DNA of 8,252 nt from Syntrophaceae bacterium (GTDB taxonomy: Bacteria > Desulfobacterota > DTXE01). The DNA lies in contig DTXE01000304.1 in assembly GCA_012962595.1 (NCBI GenBank), positions 1-8,252 of the forward strand, given 5' to 3'. The notes under the pieces were generated by a model. That model ran no database searches, was not told the DNA's origin, and saw nothing but the letters and a program-made list of their open reading frames with translations. Made by a program: the position numbers and the translations under genes. Below are positions 1-5,179 of the stretch, one piece after another. The first letter of the stretch is position 1. Each line of letters opens with the position of its first letter.

Positions 1-8
1 CTACATCT

Positions 9-73
9 CGTAGCGTCATTCCTCTGTGGTGACAGGTCGGAGGCAAATGGCGGGACAGAGCCACGCCGCTACG
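9..73. repeat. GC-rich imperfect palindrome at window edge
   Basis: An outer arm CGTAGCG (9-15) pairs perfectly with CGCTACG (67-73), and an inner arm CTCTGT (22-27) pairs with ACAGAG (55-60), separated by symmetrical 6-base internal loops. An alternative small hairpin CTGT-GGTG-ACAG lies at 24-35. The segment is visibly more GC-rich than the AT-rich DNA after it, with a sharp boundary near 74. From this I infer an intergenic dispersed palindromic element or the end of a structured RNA; no protein reading is convincing. The unit may start before base 1, so its true limits are unknown. Confidence 0.45.
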
Positions 74-204
74 TTTGTTTTGTGAACAAGCAAGATTTAT
101 TTAACAATGCAGTATGTCTATTGCAATGAAAAAGTATAGCACAATCTCCAAAGAAAAGAAACAAAAATATCAACAGAAATTCCCCACGCAAGAATTCGGG
201 ACGG

Positions 205-226
205 AAATTCTCTCATGGGAGAATTT
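205..226. promoter_or_regulatory. Perfect 8-bp dyad upstream of strong promoter (possible operator)
   Basis: AAATTCTC (205-212) and GAGAATTT (219-226) are perfect inverted copies around a 6-base centre. The dyad ends 21 bases before the -35 box at 248. No T-run follows on either strand, so it is a poor intrinsic terminator. Its size, symmetry and location fit a regulator binding site acting on the 248-277 promoter; that role is inferred from position only. Confidence 0.4.
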
Positions 227-247
227 GTAAAATATCAAAAAAAGCTG

Positions 248-277
248 TTGACATTAGAATATCATTTTGTGTATAAT
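248..277 (+). promoter_or_regulatory. Consensus sigma70-type promoter
   Basis: TTGACA (248-253) and TATAAT (272-277) are both full matches to the sigma70 consensus, with an 18-base spacer ending in TGTG. Transcription would start near 284 and run rightwards. The next convincing coding start is at 550, which leaves a leader of about 265 bases. The promoter may therefore drive the small membrane protein with a long 5' untranslated region, or a small RNA ending before it. Confidence 0.7.
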
Positions 278-283
278 AGTTTT

Positions 284-549
284 GTTTTTAACCTCATGGT
301 TCGTTTCTTTTCAGGAAGATAATGAAGGAAAAAGTGGAAGCTGTTTTCTTTTCCATCCTTTCCGTTTATTCTCACCAATCATCGCTTTGACGATGTATCT
401 TAAAGTATAAATCTTTGTGGATTAACTCAATAAAATTTTGCAAATCCGAATTTTTGCGTCATATCCTCCACTGAAAATCTGATGATTATGAAACCTAAAA
501 ATAATTTTGTCGTATATAATAAAAATCAAAACTATTGGGAGGTAAGCTC
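284..549 (+). other. Gene-free stretch, possible long leader or small RNA
   Basis: No convincing coding region is seen between the promoter at 248-277 and the gene at 550. A 22-codon reading frame at 322-390 is preceded by AGGAAG only 3 bases from its ATG and is not called. The segment 327-354 can fold weakly (GGAAAAAG with CTTTTCC, one bulge). TATAAT at 515-520 could be the -10 box of a second promoter closer to the 550 gene, but no good -35 accompanies it. A 14-base sequence, TTTTCCATCCTTTC, at 349-362 recurs at 804-817. Upstream, 74-204 is AT-rich and shows nothing recognisable. Confidence 0.35.
537..543 (+). promoter_or_regulatory. Strong ribosome binding site fixing the 550 start
   Basis: GGGAGGT at 537-543 is a near-ideal Shine-Dalgarno, 6 bases before ATG at 550. 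It argues for the ATG at 550 and against the in-frame TTG at 535, which would lie upstream of the site. Confidence 0.6.
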
Positions 550-717
550 ATGGTCGCCATAGAAATTCTCATTGGCATGATATGTTCATTGATGGGCATT
601 GCTTTAGGATATGTAACTATATTAAGTCTGTTTACAGGAATACAGTTGTTTTCTAAGAGAATAATTATCAGTCCTGATTCTGAAGAAACAACAATCCAGC
701 AAAATCCGAGCATATAA
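550..717 (+). CDS. Small single-pass membrane protein, unknown family
   Basis: This predicted protein has 55 residues and starts MVAIEILIGM. I do not recognise its family. Residues about 3-35 are almost entirely hydrophobic with several Gly and Ser (GMICSLMGIALGYV), enough for one long or two tightly packed membrane helices. The remaining 20 residues are polar and end in an acidic, Gln-rich tail (SPDSEETTIQQN). Coding status rests on the near-perfect Shine-Dalgarno 6 bases before the ATG, the membrane-helix-like composition and the consensus promoter upstream at 248-277. The TTG at 535 is a less likely start. It could be a regulatory microprotein, a small toxin-like peptide or an accessory membrane subunit; nothing in the sequence decides this. 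There is no close neighbour on either side, so it is likely a stand-alone transcript. Confidence 0.55.
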   Translation: MVAIEILIGMICSLMGIALGYVTILSLFTGIQLFSKRIIISPDSEETTIQQNPSI

Positions 718-1160
718 GAACTTCTGCAATATTGGAATGATGGATAAGTTATGGAAGGCATGTTCATTTGGCGAACCTCAATATGGTACGCCCAACCTTC
801 CATTTTTCCATCCTTTCTCACAACAGCTTAATACCATCGCCATCCCATTGATTGATATTGGAACGTGGCATCTTCTACATTCACATTACTTCTCCGAAGA
901 TTATCTCCATCCAACATACCTATGTCCCCATTCTCCTTGCACCATGATATCAAAAGCGAACGCCATTCCTTCGCTTCACGGCTTCCGCAGTGACCCTATC
1001 GGGTTCGATAGGAAAGGGAATACTTGCCCCTTCCAGCCTCTAAAGGGCTGGCTTTCCCCTTCCTGCTCACCTCGATGGGTTCCCCACTGCACACATATAA
1101 TCTTCGCTCAGAAATAATGGGTTCCACTCAGAAGTCAGGAAACTCCGGGAAAATGATAAA
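718..1160. other. Gene-free stretch with decayed-looking open frames
   Basis: An open frame of 126 codons (737-1117, plus strand) is rich in Cys, His, Pro and Ser, has no recognisable domain and no good ribosome binding site, and runs through three hairpins, so it is not called as a gene. The minus strand is also partly open but broken by stops, with no transposase or maturase motif that I can name. Short direct repeats occur near the right end: CTCAGAA at 1108-1114 and 1128-1134, and ATGGGTTCC at 1075-1083 and 1118-1126. The stretch may be a decayed mobile element or the seat of a structured RNA. Confidence 0.35.
954..1064. ncRNA. Cluster of three hairpins, candidate structured RNA or element end
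   Basis: Three inverted repeats follow one another. AAGCGAA/TTCGCTT (954-960 with 970-976) is a perfect 7-bp stem with a 9-base loop. CCTATCG/CGATAGG (995-1001 with 1006-1012) is a perfect 7-bp stem closed by GGTT. A long nested hairpin has an outer stem pairing 1010-1020 with 1054-1064 (10 of 11 pairs) and an inner stem CCAGCC/GGCTGG (1033-1038 with 1046-1051). The second and third stems share bases 1010-1012, so they could compete. Such density in 111 bases of otherwise AT-rich DNA is unlikely by chance. The strand of any transcript is unknown, and no known RNA family is recognised. Confidence 0.4.
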
Positions 1161-1188
1161 TTGACTTTCTCCATAAACCCATGATAAT
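1161..1188 (+). promoter_or_regulatory. Candidate distal promoter for exbB-exbD
   Basis: TTGACT (1161-1166) and GATAAT (1183-1188) each match the sigma70 consensus at 5 of 6 bases, with a 16-base spacer. The start would be near 1195, giving a leader of about 105 bases before exbB. Confidence 0.4.
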
Positions 1189-1230
1189 TCCTCCTAGTTG
1201 GCATAACATAGTTAAGTCAGCATTATCCTC

Positions 1231-1259
1231 TAGACAGGTCAGTTCTGATATTCTATTAT
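1231..1259 (+). promoter_or_regulatory. Candidate proximal promoter for exbB-exbD
   Basis: TAGACA (1231-1236) and TATTAT (1254-1259) each match the sigma70 consensus at 5 of 6 bases, with the optimal 17-base spacer. The -10 box lies inside a short tandem repeat of CTATTATGC. Transcription would start near 1266, about 35 bases before the exbB ATG. This is the better-placed of the two candidate promoters. Confidence 0.45.
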
Positions 1260-1270
1260 GCCTATTATGC
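1253..1270. repeat. Tandem 9-base repeat, two units
   Basis: CTATTATGC occurs twice head to tail (1253-1261, 1262-1270), followed by a partial third unit CTATT. It overlaps the candidate -10 box of the exbB promoter, so gain or loss of a unit would change promoter-to-gene spacing. Confidence 0.6.
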
Positions 1271-1300
1271 CTATTTATCTGAAGGAATTAGGGGGTTTGC

Positions 1301-1909
1301 ATGTTTGAATTTATAGCCAAAGGTGGATTTTTAATGTTGCCCATAATATTTTGTTCTATTATCTCCCTTGCTATCATATTAGAAAGGGGCTGGCACCTCC
1401 ATCGGGCAAAGGTGGATACCAAAAGTCTATTTTTTCAGGTAGAGAGGTATATTAAGGAAAAGAGGCTTAATGATGCTCTAGATCTATGTATAAGGACACC
1501 CGGTCCAGTAGCAAAGGTTTTAGCAGTGGGTATAGAAAACCATGAAAACAACCCCCAAGGTAGGGAAATGGCTATCAGCAGGGCGGGTTCACAGGAGTTG
1601 AGAAGACTGGGAAAGAACCTGAGAAGCCTGGCAATAATTGCAAATGTCACACCCTTACTGGGTCTTTTAGGAACGGTCACCGGAATGATTAAGGCTTTCA
1701 TTAAGATTCAGGAGTTGGCCGGAAGAGCGGATGCTACTGTTTTGGCTGGAGGTATATGGGAAGCCCTTATTACCACTGCTGCAGGACTCATAGTTGCCAT
1801 ACCGGCCATGTGTGCTCATCAATATTTTGAAGGACGTATAGATGACATGGCTTTAGAGATGAAGGAAGTGGTTTCTGGGCTATTTGAGCTTATAAAAAGT
1901 AAGGATTAA
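1301..1909 (+). CDS. exbB: MotA/TolQ/ExbB-family proton channel protein
   Basis: This 202-residue protein should be the inner-membrane channel-forming subunit of an ExbB/ExbD (TolQ/TolR) motor, which uses the proton gradient to energise outer-membrane transport or envelope upkeep. Three membrane segments are visible: about 10-28, 107-131 and 151-172. The family signature TPLLGLLGTVTGMI is at 117-130, and the third helix carries the conserved polar Thr pair (158-159) in WEALITTAAGLIVAIPA. The long soluble loop between helices 1 and 2 is typical. Length is normal for the ExbB/TolQ family. AGGGGG 5 bases before the ATG supports this start. It is followed after 5 bases by exbD and is surely co-transcribed with it. 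No TonB, TolA, TolB or Pal gene is in the window, so ExbB versus TolQ cannot be settled by context. Confidence 0.93.
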   Translation: MFEFIAKGGFLMLPIIFCSIISLAIILERGWHLHRAKVDTKSLFFQVERYIKEKRLNDALDLCIRTPGPVAKVLAVGIENHENNPQGREMAISRAGSQELRRLGKNLRSLAIIANVTPLLGLLGTVTGMIKAFIKIQELAGRADATVLAGGIWEALITTAAGLIVAIPAMCAHQYFEGRIDDMALEMKEVVSGLFELIKSKD

Positions 1910-1914
1910 AGTGT

Positions 1915-2316
1915 ATGGAATTTGAGAAGAGAAAAAAGGCATCTATCCATTTAAATATTGCTCCCCTCATAGATGTGGTTCTTTTGCTTTTGATCTTTTT
2001 TATGTTGTCCTCACATTTCATGATGCTTCCGGGATTAAAGATCAATCTTCCCTCTGCAACCACTGCTAAAGTGGAGCCGGAAGAAGAGGTAATCATTTCT
2101 ATAACCAAAGAAGGGATTCTGTATTTAAATGGAAAGGAAACAAGCCTTAAATCTTTACCCACTCTGCTTAAGGAAAAGATAAGTAAAACCCAAAGGGAGT
2201 CTGTTACAGTTAGAGCAGACGAGAGTATCCCCTTTGGCTTAGGGATAAAGGTTATGGATATAGCAAGATTGGCAGGATTCAATCATGTAACCATCGCAAC
2301 CAAAATAGAGGAATAA
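1915..2316 (+). CDS. exbD: ExbD/TolR-family biopolymer transport protein
   Basis: This 133-residue partner of ExbB has the classic layout. A short basic cytoplasmic N-terminus (EKRKKASIHLN) is followed by a single membrane helix at about 17-36 and a periplasmic domain of about 95 residues. The helix opens with PLIDVVLLLLIFFML, and Asp20 is the conserved proton-carrying residue equivalent to Asp25 of E. coli ExbD. The periplasmic part shows the usual strand-rich pattern (IISITKEGILYLNGK near 60-74, then ESVTVRADESIPFG). AAGGA 9 bases before the ATG lies inside the end of exbB, so translation is probably coupled. The protein is complete, with no missing key residue. In the cell a dimer should sit inside an ExbB pentamer and transmit rotation or force to a periplasm-spanning partner not encoded here. 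Confidence 0.92.
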   Translation: MEFEKRKKASIHLNIAPLIDVVLLLLIFFMLSSHFMMLPGLKINLPSATTAKVEPEEEVIISITKEGILYLNGKETSLKSLPTLLKEKISKTQRESVTVRADESIPFGLGIKVMDIARLAGFNHVTIATKIEE

Positions 2317-2336
2317 TCCTCGTCCTCCAAAACTCA

Positions 2337-2368
2337 GAATAAAACTTAGATGATTACCTATTTTATTC
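2337..2368. repeat. AT-rich 8-bp inverted repeat between exbD and tatD
   Basis: GAATAAAA (2337-2344) and TTTTATTC (2361-2368) are perfect inverted copies around a 16-base centre. A transcript would form an A/U-only-type stem of low stability that ends close to the tatD start. It may be a weak attenuator or an operator. It is not a good intrinsic terminator, so exbD and tatD could still be co-transcribed. Confidence 0.3.
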
Positions 2369-2381
2369 AGTAAAACGTTTT

Positions 2382-3143
2382 ATGGACGCACCAATCAGCC
2401 TTATAGATTCTCACGCCCATCTGGATGAGATTGACGATCTTGAGCAGTCATTAAAAATGGCACGGGACCTTGGCATTCAGGCAATTGTTGCCGTTGGTGT
2501 AGATTTGGCATCTAACAGAAAGACTTTAAAAATTGCTAAAGAAAACCGAGGCTATGTCTACCCTGCCATTGGTTACCACCCTTGGGATATAGAAGAGAAA
2601 GATATCCAAGAATGCCTTGCCTTTATTGGGGACCATATAGATGATTGTGTGGCTATGGGGGAAGTAGGGCTTGATTACAAAACAAAGGTTAAGAAGGACC
2701 TCCAAAGAAGGGTGTTTCAAGCACTTCTTAAGATTTCCTATGATCATAAAAAACCGGTTATTATCCACTGTAGGTATTCACATCAGAGGGCCTATGAAAT
2801 GATAAGGGAGGTGGGGATTGCCTCAGCCGTATTCCACTGGTATACAGGGCCAATTGACCTTTTAGATAAGATTATAAAAAATGGATACTTCGTCTCGGCT
2901 ACTCCAGCACTGACCTATAGCCCACCACACCAGGAGGCCATAAGAAAAGCACCCTTGGAGAGGATACTCTTGGAGACCGACACACCTGTGGTCTATGGAA
3001 ACCATGAATCGAGACCCAAGGATGTGAGGACCACGCTTAAAGAAGTTGCCCGTATCAAAAAGATAGAGGTTGAGGAAGTTGCCTATCTAACTACCAAGAA
3101 TGCATGCCAATTTTTTGGCATCACGCTGCACTTACATCTTTGA
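2382..3143 (+). CDS. TatD-family metal-dependent hydrolase
   Basis: This 253-residue cytoplasmic TIM-barrel metallohydrolase belongs to the TatD family, whose studied members are metal-dependent DNases (3'-5' exonuclease or DNA repair activity). Metal ligands can be placed: H11 and H13 in DSHAHLD, E94 in GEVGLDY, H129 in IIHCR, H152 in FHWYTGP and D200 in LLETDTPVV. The length is normal. The HWYTGP and SATPALTYSP stretches differ from the HCFSG-type motif of E. coli TatD and resemble variants I associate with archaeal and deep-branching bacterial members, so the exact substrate is uncertain. The ATG at 2382 lacks a visible Shine-Dalgarno, but it is the only sensible start: an in-frame stop lies at 2340, and the conserved DSHAHLD begins nine residues in. 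It lies 65 bases after exbD on the same strand, and the product has no obvious functional link to ExbB/ExbD. Confidence 0.88.
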   Translation: MDAPISLIDSHAHLDEIDDLEQSLKMARDLGIQAIVAVGVDLASNRKTLKIAKENRGYVYPAIGYHPWDIEEKDIQECLAFIGDHIDDCVAMGEVGLDYKTKVKKDLQRRVFQALLKISYDHKKPVIIHCRYSHQRAYEMIREVGIASAVFHWYTGPIDLLDKIIKNGYFVSATPALTYSPPHQEAIRKAPLERILLETDTPVVYGNHESRPKDVRTTLKEVARIKKIEVEEVAYLTTKNACQFFGITLHLHL

Positions 3144-3166
3144 AGTTCTCAGTTTTGCTTAATTTT

Positions 3167-3355
3167 TTACTTCTCACTTATTATCTCTTCGCTTCCCTCT
3201 TTATCCTCACCTTCCAAAACAGGCTCTGAAATACTATACCCCTCAGTTAGCCATTCTCCTAAGTCAATCAACTTACATCTCTCCGAACAGAAGGGCCTAA
3301 AAGGATTACCTTCCCAATTAGTAATCTCATGGCATATAGGACACTTAATCTTCAT
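3167..3355 (-). CDS. yacG: DNA gyrase inhibitor YacG, zinc-finger protein
   Basis: This 62-residue protein carries the YacG zinc finger: C5 and C8 in CPICH, C23 and C27 in FCSERC. These are followed by the diagnostic KLIDLGEWLTEGYSI segment (28-42) and an acidic C-terminal tail. In E. coli YacG binds GyrB and blocks DNA binding by gyrase; the same role is inferred here. Length and motif spacing are standard for the family. The start is fixed by an in-frame TAG three codons upstream, though no clear Shine-Dalgarno is seen. It is the last gene of the minus-strand pfkB-lepB-yacG run, 47 bases after lepB, and converges on tatD with only 23 bases between the two stops. No clear bidirectional terminator is visible there. 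Confidence 0.9.
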   Translation of the reverse strand: MKIKCPICHEITNWEGNPFRPFCSERCKLIDLGEWLTEGYSISEPVLEGEDKEGSEEIISEK

Positions 3356-3402
3356 ATCAGACTACTGTAGATCAAAAAACGCCTTTTCAACTTAGAGTTT
3401 TC

Positions 3403-4023
3403 TTAATGGATAAGCTTTCCTATTCTATTCCACTTAATACTGAAGTTATCCCATGACCAATATATAATAAATGCCTTGCCTTCTATATCCTTAAGCTTTA
3501 CAAATCCCCAAAAGCGACTATCTCTGCTGTTATCTCTATTATCTCCCATAACGAACACGGCATCCTTAGGCACGGTCACAGGACCAAAGTTATCGCGGGG
3601 TTCAATTCTCTTGGGGAATATAAAGTTGTCATTATGAACCCCATATGGATCATTAAAAGGCTTGCCGTTTATGTAGACCTTCTTATTCACGATTTCAACA
3701 GTATCTCCCTCTATGCCTATAACCCTTTTAATAAAGTCTTTACTCCTATCTTTTGGAAAAATAAAGACTATGACATCACCACGTTTTGGCTTTCTTAAAG
3801 GTATTATGGTCTTGCGAATGAAGGGAATTTTCACTCCATATATGAACTTGTTTACCAAAATATGATCACCTACCTGTAGGGTGGGAACCATAGAGGCTGA
3901 AGGAATCTTGAAGGCCTGAACTACAAAGGTTCGGATAAATACCGCCAAAATGATGGCTATCAAAATGGCTTCGGCATACTCTCTTATAATGCCCTTTCTT
4001 TTAGTCTCCTTCTGGGTATTCAC
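3403..4023 (-). CDS. lepB: Signal peptidase I
   Basis: This 206-residue type I leader peptidase cleaves signal peptides from exported proteins at the outer face of the inner membrane. A basic N-terminus (KETKRK) is followed by one membrane helix at about 15-35. The catalytic serine S44 lies in IPSASMVPTL (40-49) and the general-base lysine K99 in FIKRVIG. The 55-residue gap equals that between Ser90 and Lys145 of E. coli LepB. The box-E motif GDNRDNSRDSR is at 160-170. Only one N-terminal helix is present, unlike the two in E. coli. The start codon is GTG, supported by GAGGGGG (plus-strand 4031-4037) 7 bases upstream; the next in-frame Met (45) lies inside the active-site motif and cannot be the start. 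The ribosome binding site sits between this start and the pfkB stop 20 bases upstream, so the two genes are probably one transcript. Confidence 0.95.
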   Translation of the reverse strand: MNTQKETKRKGIIREYAEAILIAIILAVFIRTFVVQAFKIPSASMVPTLQVGDHILVNKFIYGVKIPFIRKTIIPLRKPKRGDVIVFIFPKDRSKDFIKRVIGIEGDTVEIVNKKVYINGKPFNDPYGVHNDNFIFPKRIEPRDNFGPVTVPKDAVFVMGDNRDNSRDSRFWGFVKLKDIEGKAFIIYWSWDNFSIKWNRIGKLIH

Positions 4024-4043
4024 TAGAATTCCCCCTCAATATC

Positions 4044-4904
4044 CTAGCACATAAGCCAGGTGACTCCTCTTTCAATCTTTTTACTTGTTATCTTTGAAGC
4101 ATATTTAGCGGCTGCTAAAGGGTCCTTTTTGTCTTTAAACCTTGCAACCAGATATGATGAAATAAATATATCACCTGACCCTGTAGCGTCACCCACCAAG
4201 GCCCTGGGACACGGAACATTAAAAATTGTCCCATCCAGATATATCATAGACCCCTTGCTTCCACAGGTTACAATTATTTCGCTTATATCATATTCCCTGG
4301 CAATGGACCTCATGCCATATTGGATATTATTACTCTCGCTTAATGTAACCATTTCCTCTTGATTGGCCTTTAATACATCGATAGCACCCAACACCTCTCC
4401 CTTATTCCTCCAGGGTCTGAGTTGAACATTTCCATCACTGTCTACTTCTCTGAGATATCCTTGAATATCAAGACTAAGGACAGAATCAAGGTTTCTTTCA
4501 AGATAACTCACAGTTTCTATGGCAATATCTTTCTTATGAATAGGCCCTAAGTGAATAATATCACATGTGGCAATTTTATCGGGAATATCTGAAGGTGTAA
4601 TGGGGTCGGAAAGGTATGGTATGAATTGCACTCTTTTATTGATGTCTGTCTGATTATAGATATTCTCGCAACTGGTGGTGTACCTGCAGTAGCTCGAAAA
4701 TATGCTAACACCAACTCTTCTTAACTCTTCCAAAATATGCTCATCTGCTTTTGCCAGCTTTGTGATAATAGTGGCCTTCGCACCTAGCTTGACCAGGGTT
4801 AAACTGGAGTAATATACGGTACCACCGATACACCTTTTTGATTTTTCCCCAATCCTGATGAGATCCTTTGTAATAGATCCAATAACTGCCAAGTTATTTT
4901 TCAT
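4044..4904 (-). CDS. PfkB (ribokinase)-family carbohydrate kinase
   Basis: This 286-residue cytoplasmic kinase should transfer phosphate from ATP to a sugar or nucleoside hydroxyl. The N-terminal family signature is IGGTVYYSSLTLVKLGAKA (26-44). The magnesium/phosphate motif NQEE is at 181-184, and the C-terminal signature GDATGSGD at 238-245 includes the anion hole and catalytic base D245. CGSKGSMIY (214-222) is the usual nucleotide-binding strand. The substrate cannot be read from the sequence; ribokinase-like, adenosine-kinase-like or heptose-kinase-like activity are all possible. GAGGAG (plus-strand 4915-4920) lies 10 bases before the ATG. It heads the pfkB-lepB-yacG run. Its start region (4899-4926) is repeated almost exactly at 8189-8216, and an AT-rich inverted repeat lies directly upstream, so its promoter region looks rearranged. 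Confidence 0.88.
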   Translation of the reverse strand: MKNNLAVIGSITKDLIRIGEKSKRCIGGTVYYSSLTLVKLGAKATIITKLAKADEHILEELRRVGVSIFSSYCRYTTSCENIYNQTDINKRVQFIPYLSDPITPSDIPDKIATCDIIHLGPIHKKDIAIETVSYLERNLDSVLSLDIQGYLREVDSDGNVQLRPWRNKGEVLGAIDVLKANQEEMVTLSESNNIQYGMRSIAREYDISEIIVTCGSKGSMIYLDGTIFNVPCPRALVGDATGSGDIFISSYLVARFKDKKDPLAAAKYASKITSKKIERGVTWLMC

Positions 4905-4926
4905 GTGAAAATAGCTCCTCTAATTT
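4899..4926. repeat. 28-base direct repeat, copy 1 (pfkB start region)
   Basis: This segment spans the first codons, ATG and ribosome binding site of the minus-strand pfkB gene. Positions 4899-4913 and 4916-4926 are identical to 8189-8203 and 8206-8216; only the two bases at 4914-4915 (GC versus AT) differ. Both copies have the same orientation and are 3290 bases apart. Each is followed to its right by TTTAAATTCCAAATCCC, directly here and after a 22-base insertion in copy 2. Confidence 0.9.
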
Positions 4927-5000
4927 AAATTCCAAATCCCAAGCATCAAATACCAAACATTGTTTTGGATTTGAGATTTGGGATTTGGTATTTTGAATTT
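4927..5000. repeat. AT-rich imperfect inverted repeat (AAATTCCAAATCCC type)
   Basis: The left arm (4927-4958) is built from AAATTCCAAATCCCAA and CAAATACCAAAC. The right arm (about 4964-5000) is built from TTTTGGATTTGAGATTTGGG, ATTTGG and TATTTTGAATTT. The right arm, reverse-complemented, aligns with the left arm with a few gaps. The motif is itself a degenerate repetition of CAAATCCCAA-like units. Similar sequences are, to my recollection, common dispersed intergenic repeats in uncultured bacterial genomes; this is unverified. It sits between the helicase stop and the pfkB start, and a transcript could fold into a long hairpin just before the pfkB ribosome binding site. Confidence 0.75.
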
Positions 5001-5036
5001 CAATCCATGCCTATATTCCATTTTCATATTTCTTTG

Positions 5037-5051
5037 TGGCCCAAAGGGCCA
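5037..5051. terminator. Short GC-rich hairpin downstream of helicase, terminator doubtful
   Basis: TGGCCC-AAA-GGGCCA is a perfect 6-bp stem with a 3-base loop, located about 130 bases beyond the minus-strand helicase stop. No run of T follows on either strand, so it is not a standard intrinsic terminator. It may pause transcription or be part of the surrounding repeat material. The rest of 5052-5179 shows nothing recognisable. Confidence 0.3.
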
Positions 5052-5179
5052 TGAGGGTTTCATGGGATTTAGATTGAGGAAAGTGGGTAATAGGTTGGCA
5101 CAAGAGCCGTTGACAAAAGTGGGTTGAGCAAAATTCCACAGACTATCTTCTAACCATTAGCTCTTGGCTCTCTGCTGCT

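Noticed and set aside
322..390. Possible 22-residue leader peptide downstream of the 248-277 promoter
   Set aside because: AGGAAG is only 3 bases from the ATG, the composition is unremarkable, and no attenuator-like terminator follows.
495..821. 108-codon open frame on the minus strand
   Set aside because: It lies antisense to the better-supported 550-717 gene and has no domain or ribosome binding site.
995..1012. GGGTTCGATAGG looks like a tRNA T-arm
   Set aside because: The bases flanking TTCGATA cannot form the 5-bp T stem in the right register, and no acceptor, D or anticodon arms are found around it.
737..1117. 126-codon open frame on the plus strand
   Set aside because: The product is rich in Cys, Pro, His and Ser with no domain. 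It has no good ribosome binding site and runs through three strong hairpins. It looks like a chance open frame.
3141..3176. Possible bidirectional terminator between tatD and yacG
   Set aside because: Only a 5-bp GAAGT/ACTTC stem is available, and the T-run lies in its loop rather than after the stem.
4060..4362. 100-codon plus-strand open frame
   Set aside because: It is a shadow of the well-supported pfkB-family gene on the minus strand.
5110..5139. TTGACA at 5110-5115 on the plus strand as a promoter
   Set aside because: No -10-like sequence occurs at 16-18 bases, and the downstream plus strand is antisense to the helicase.
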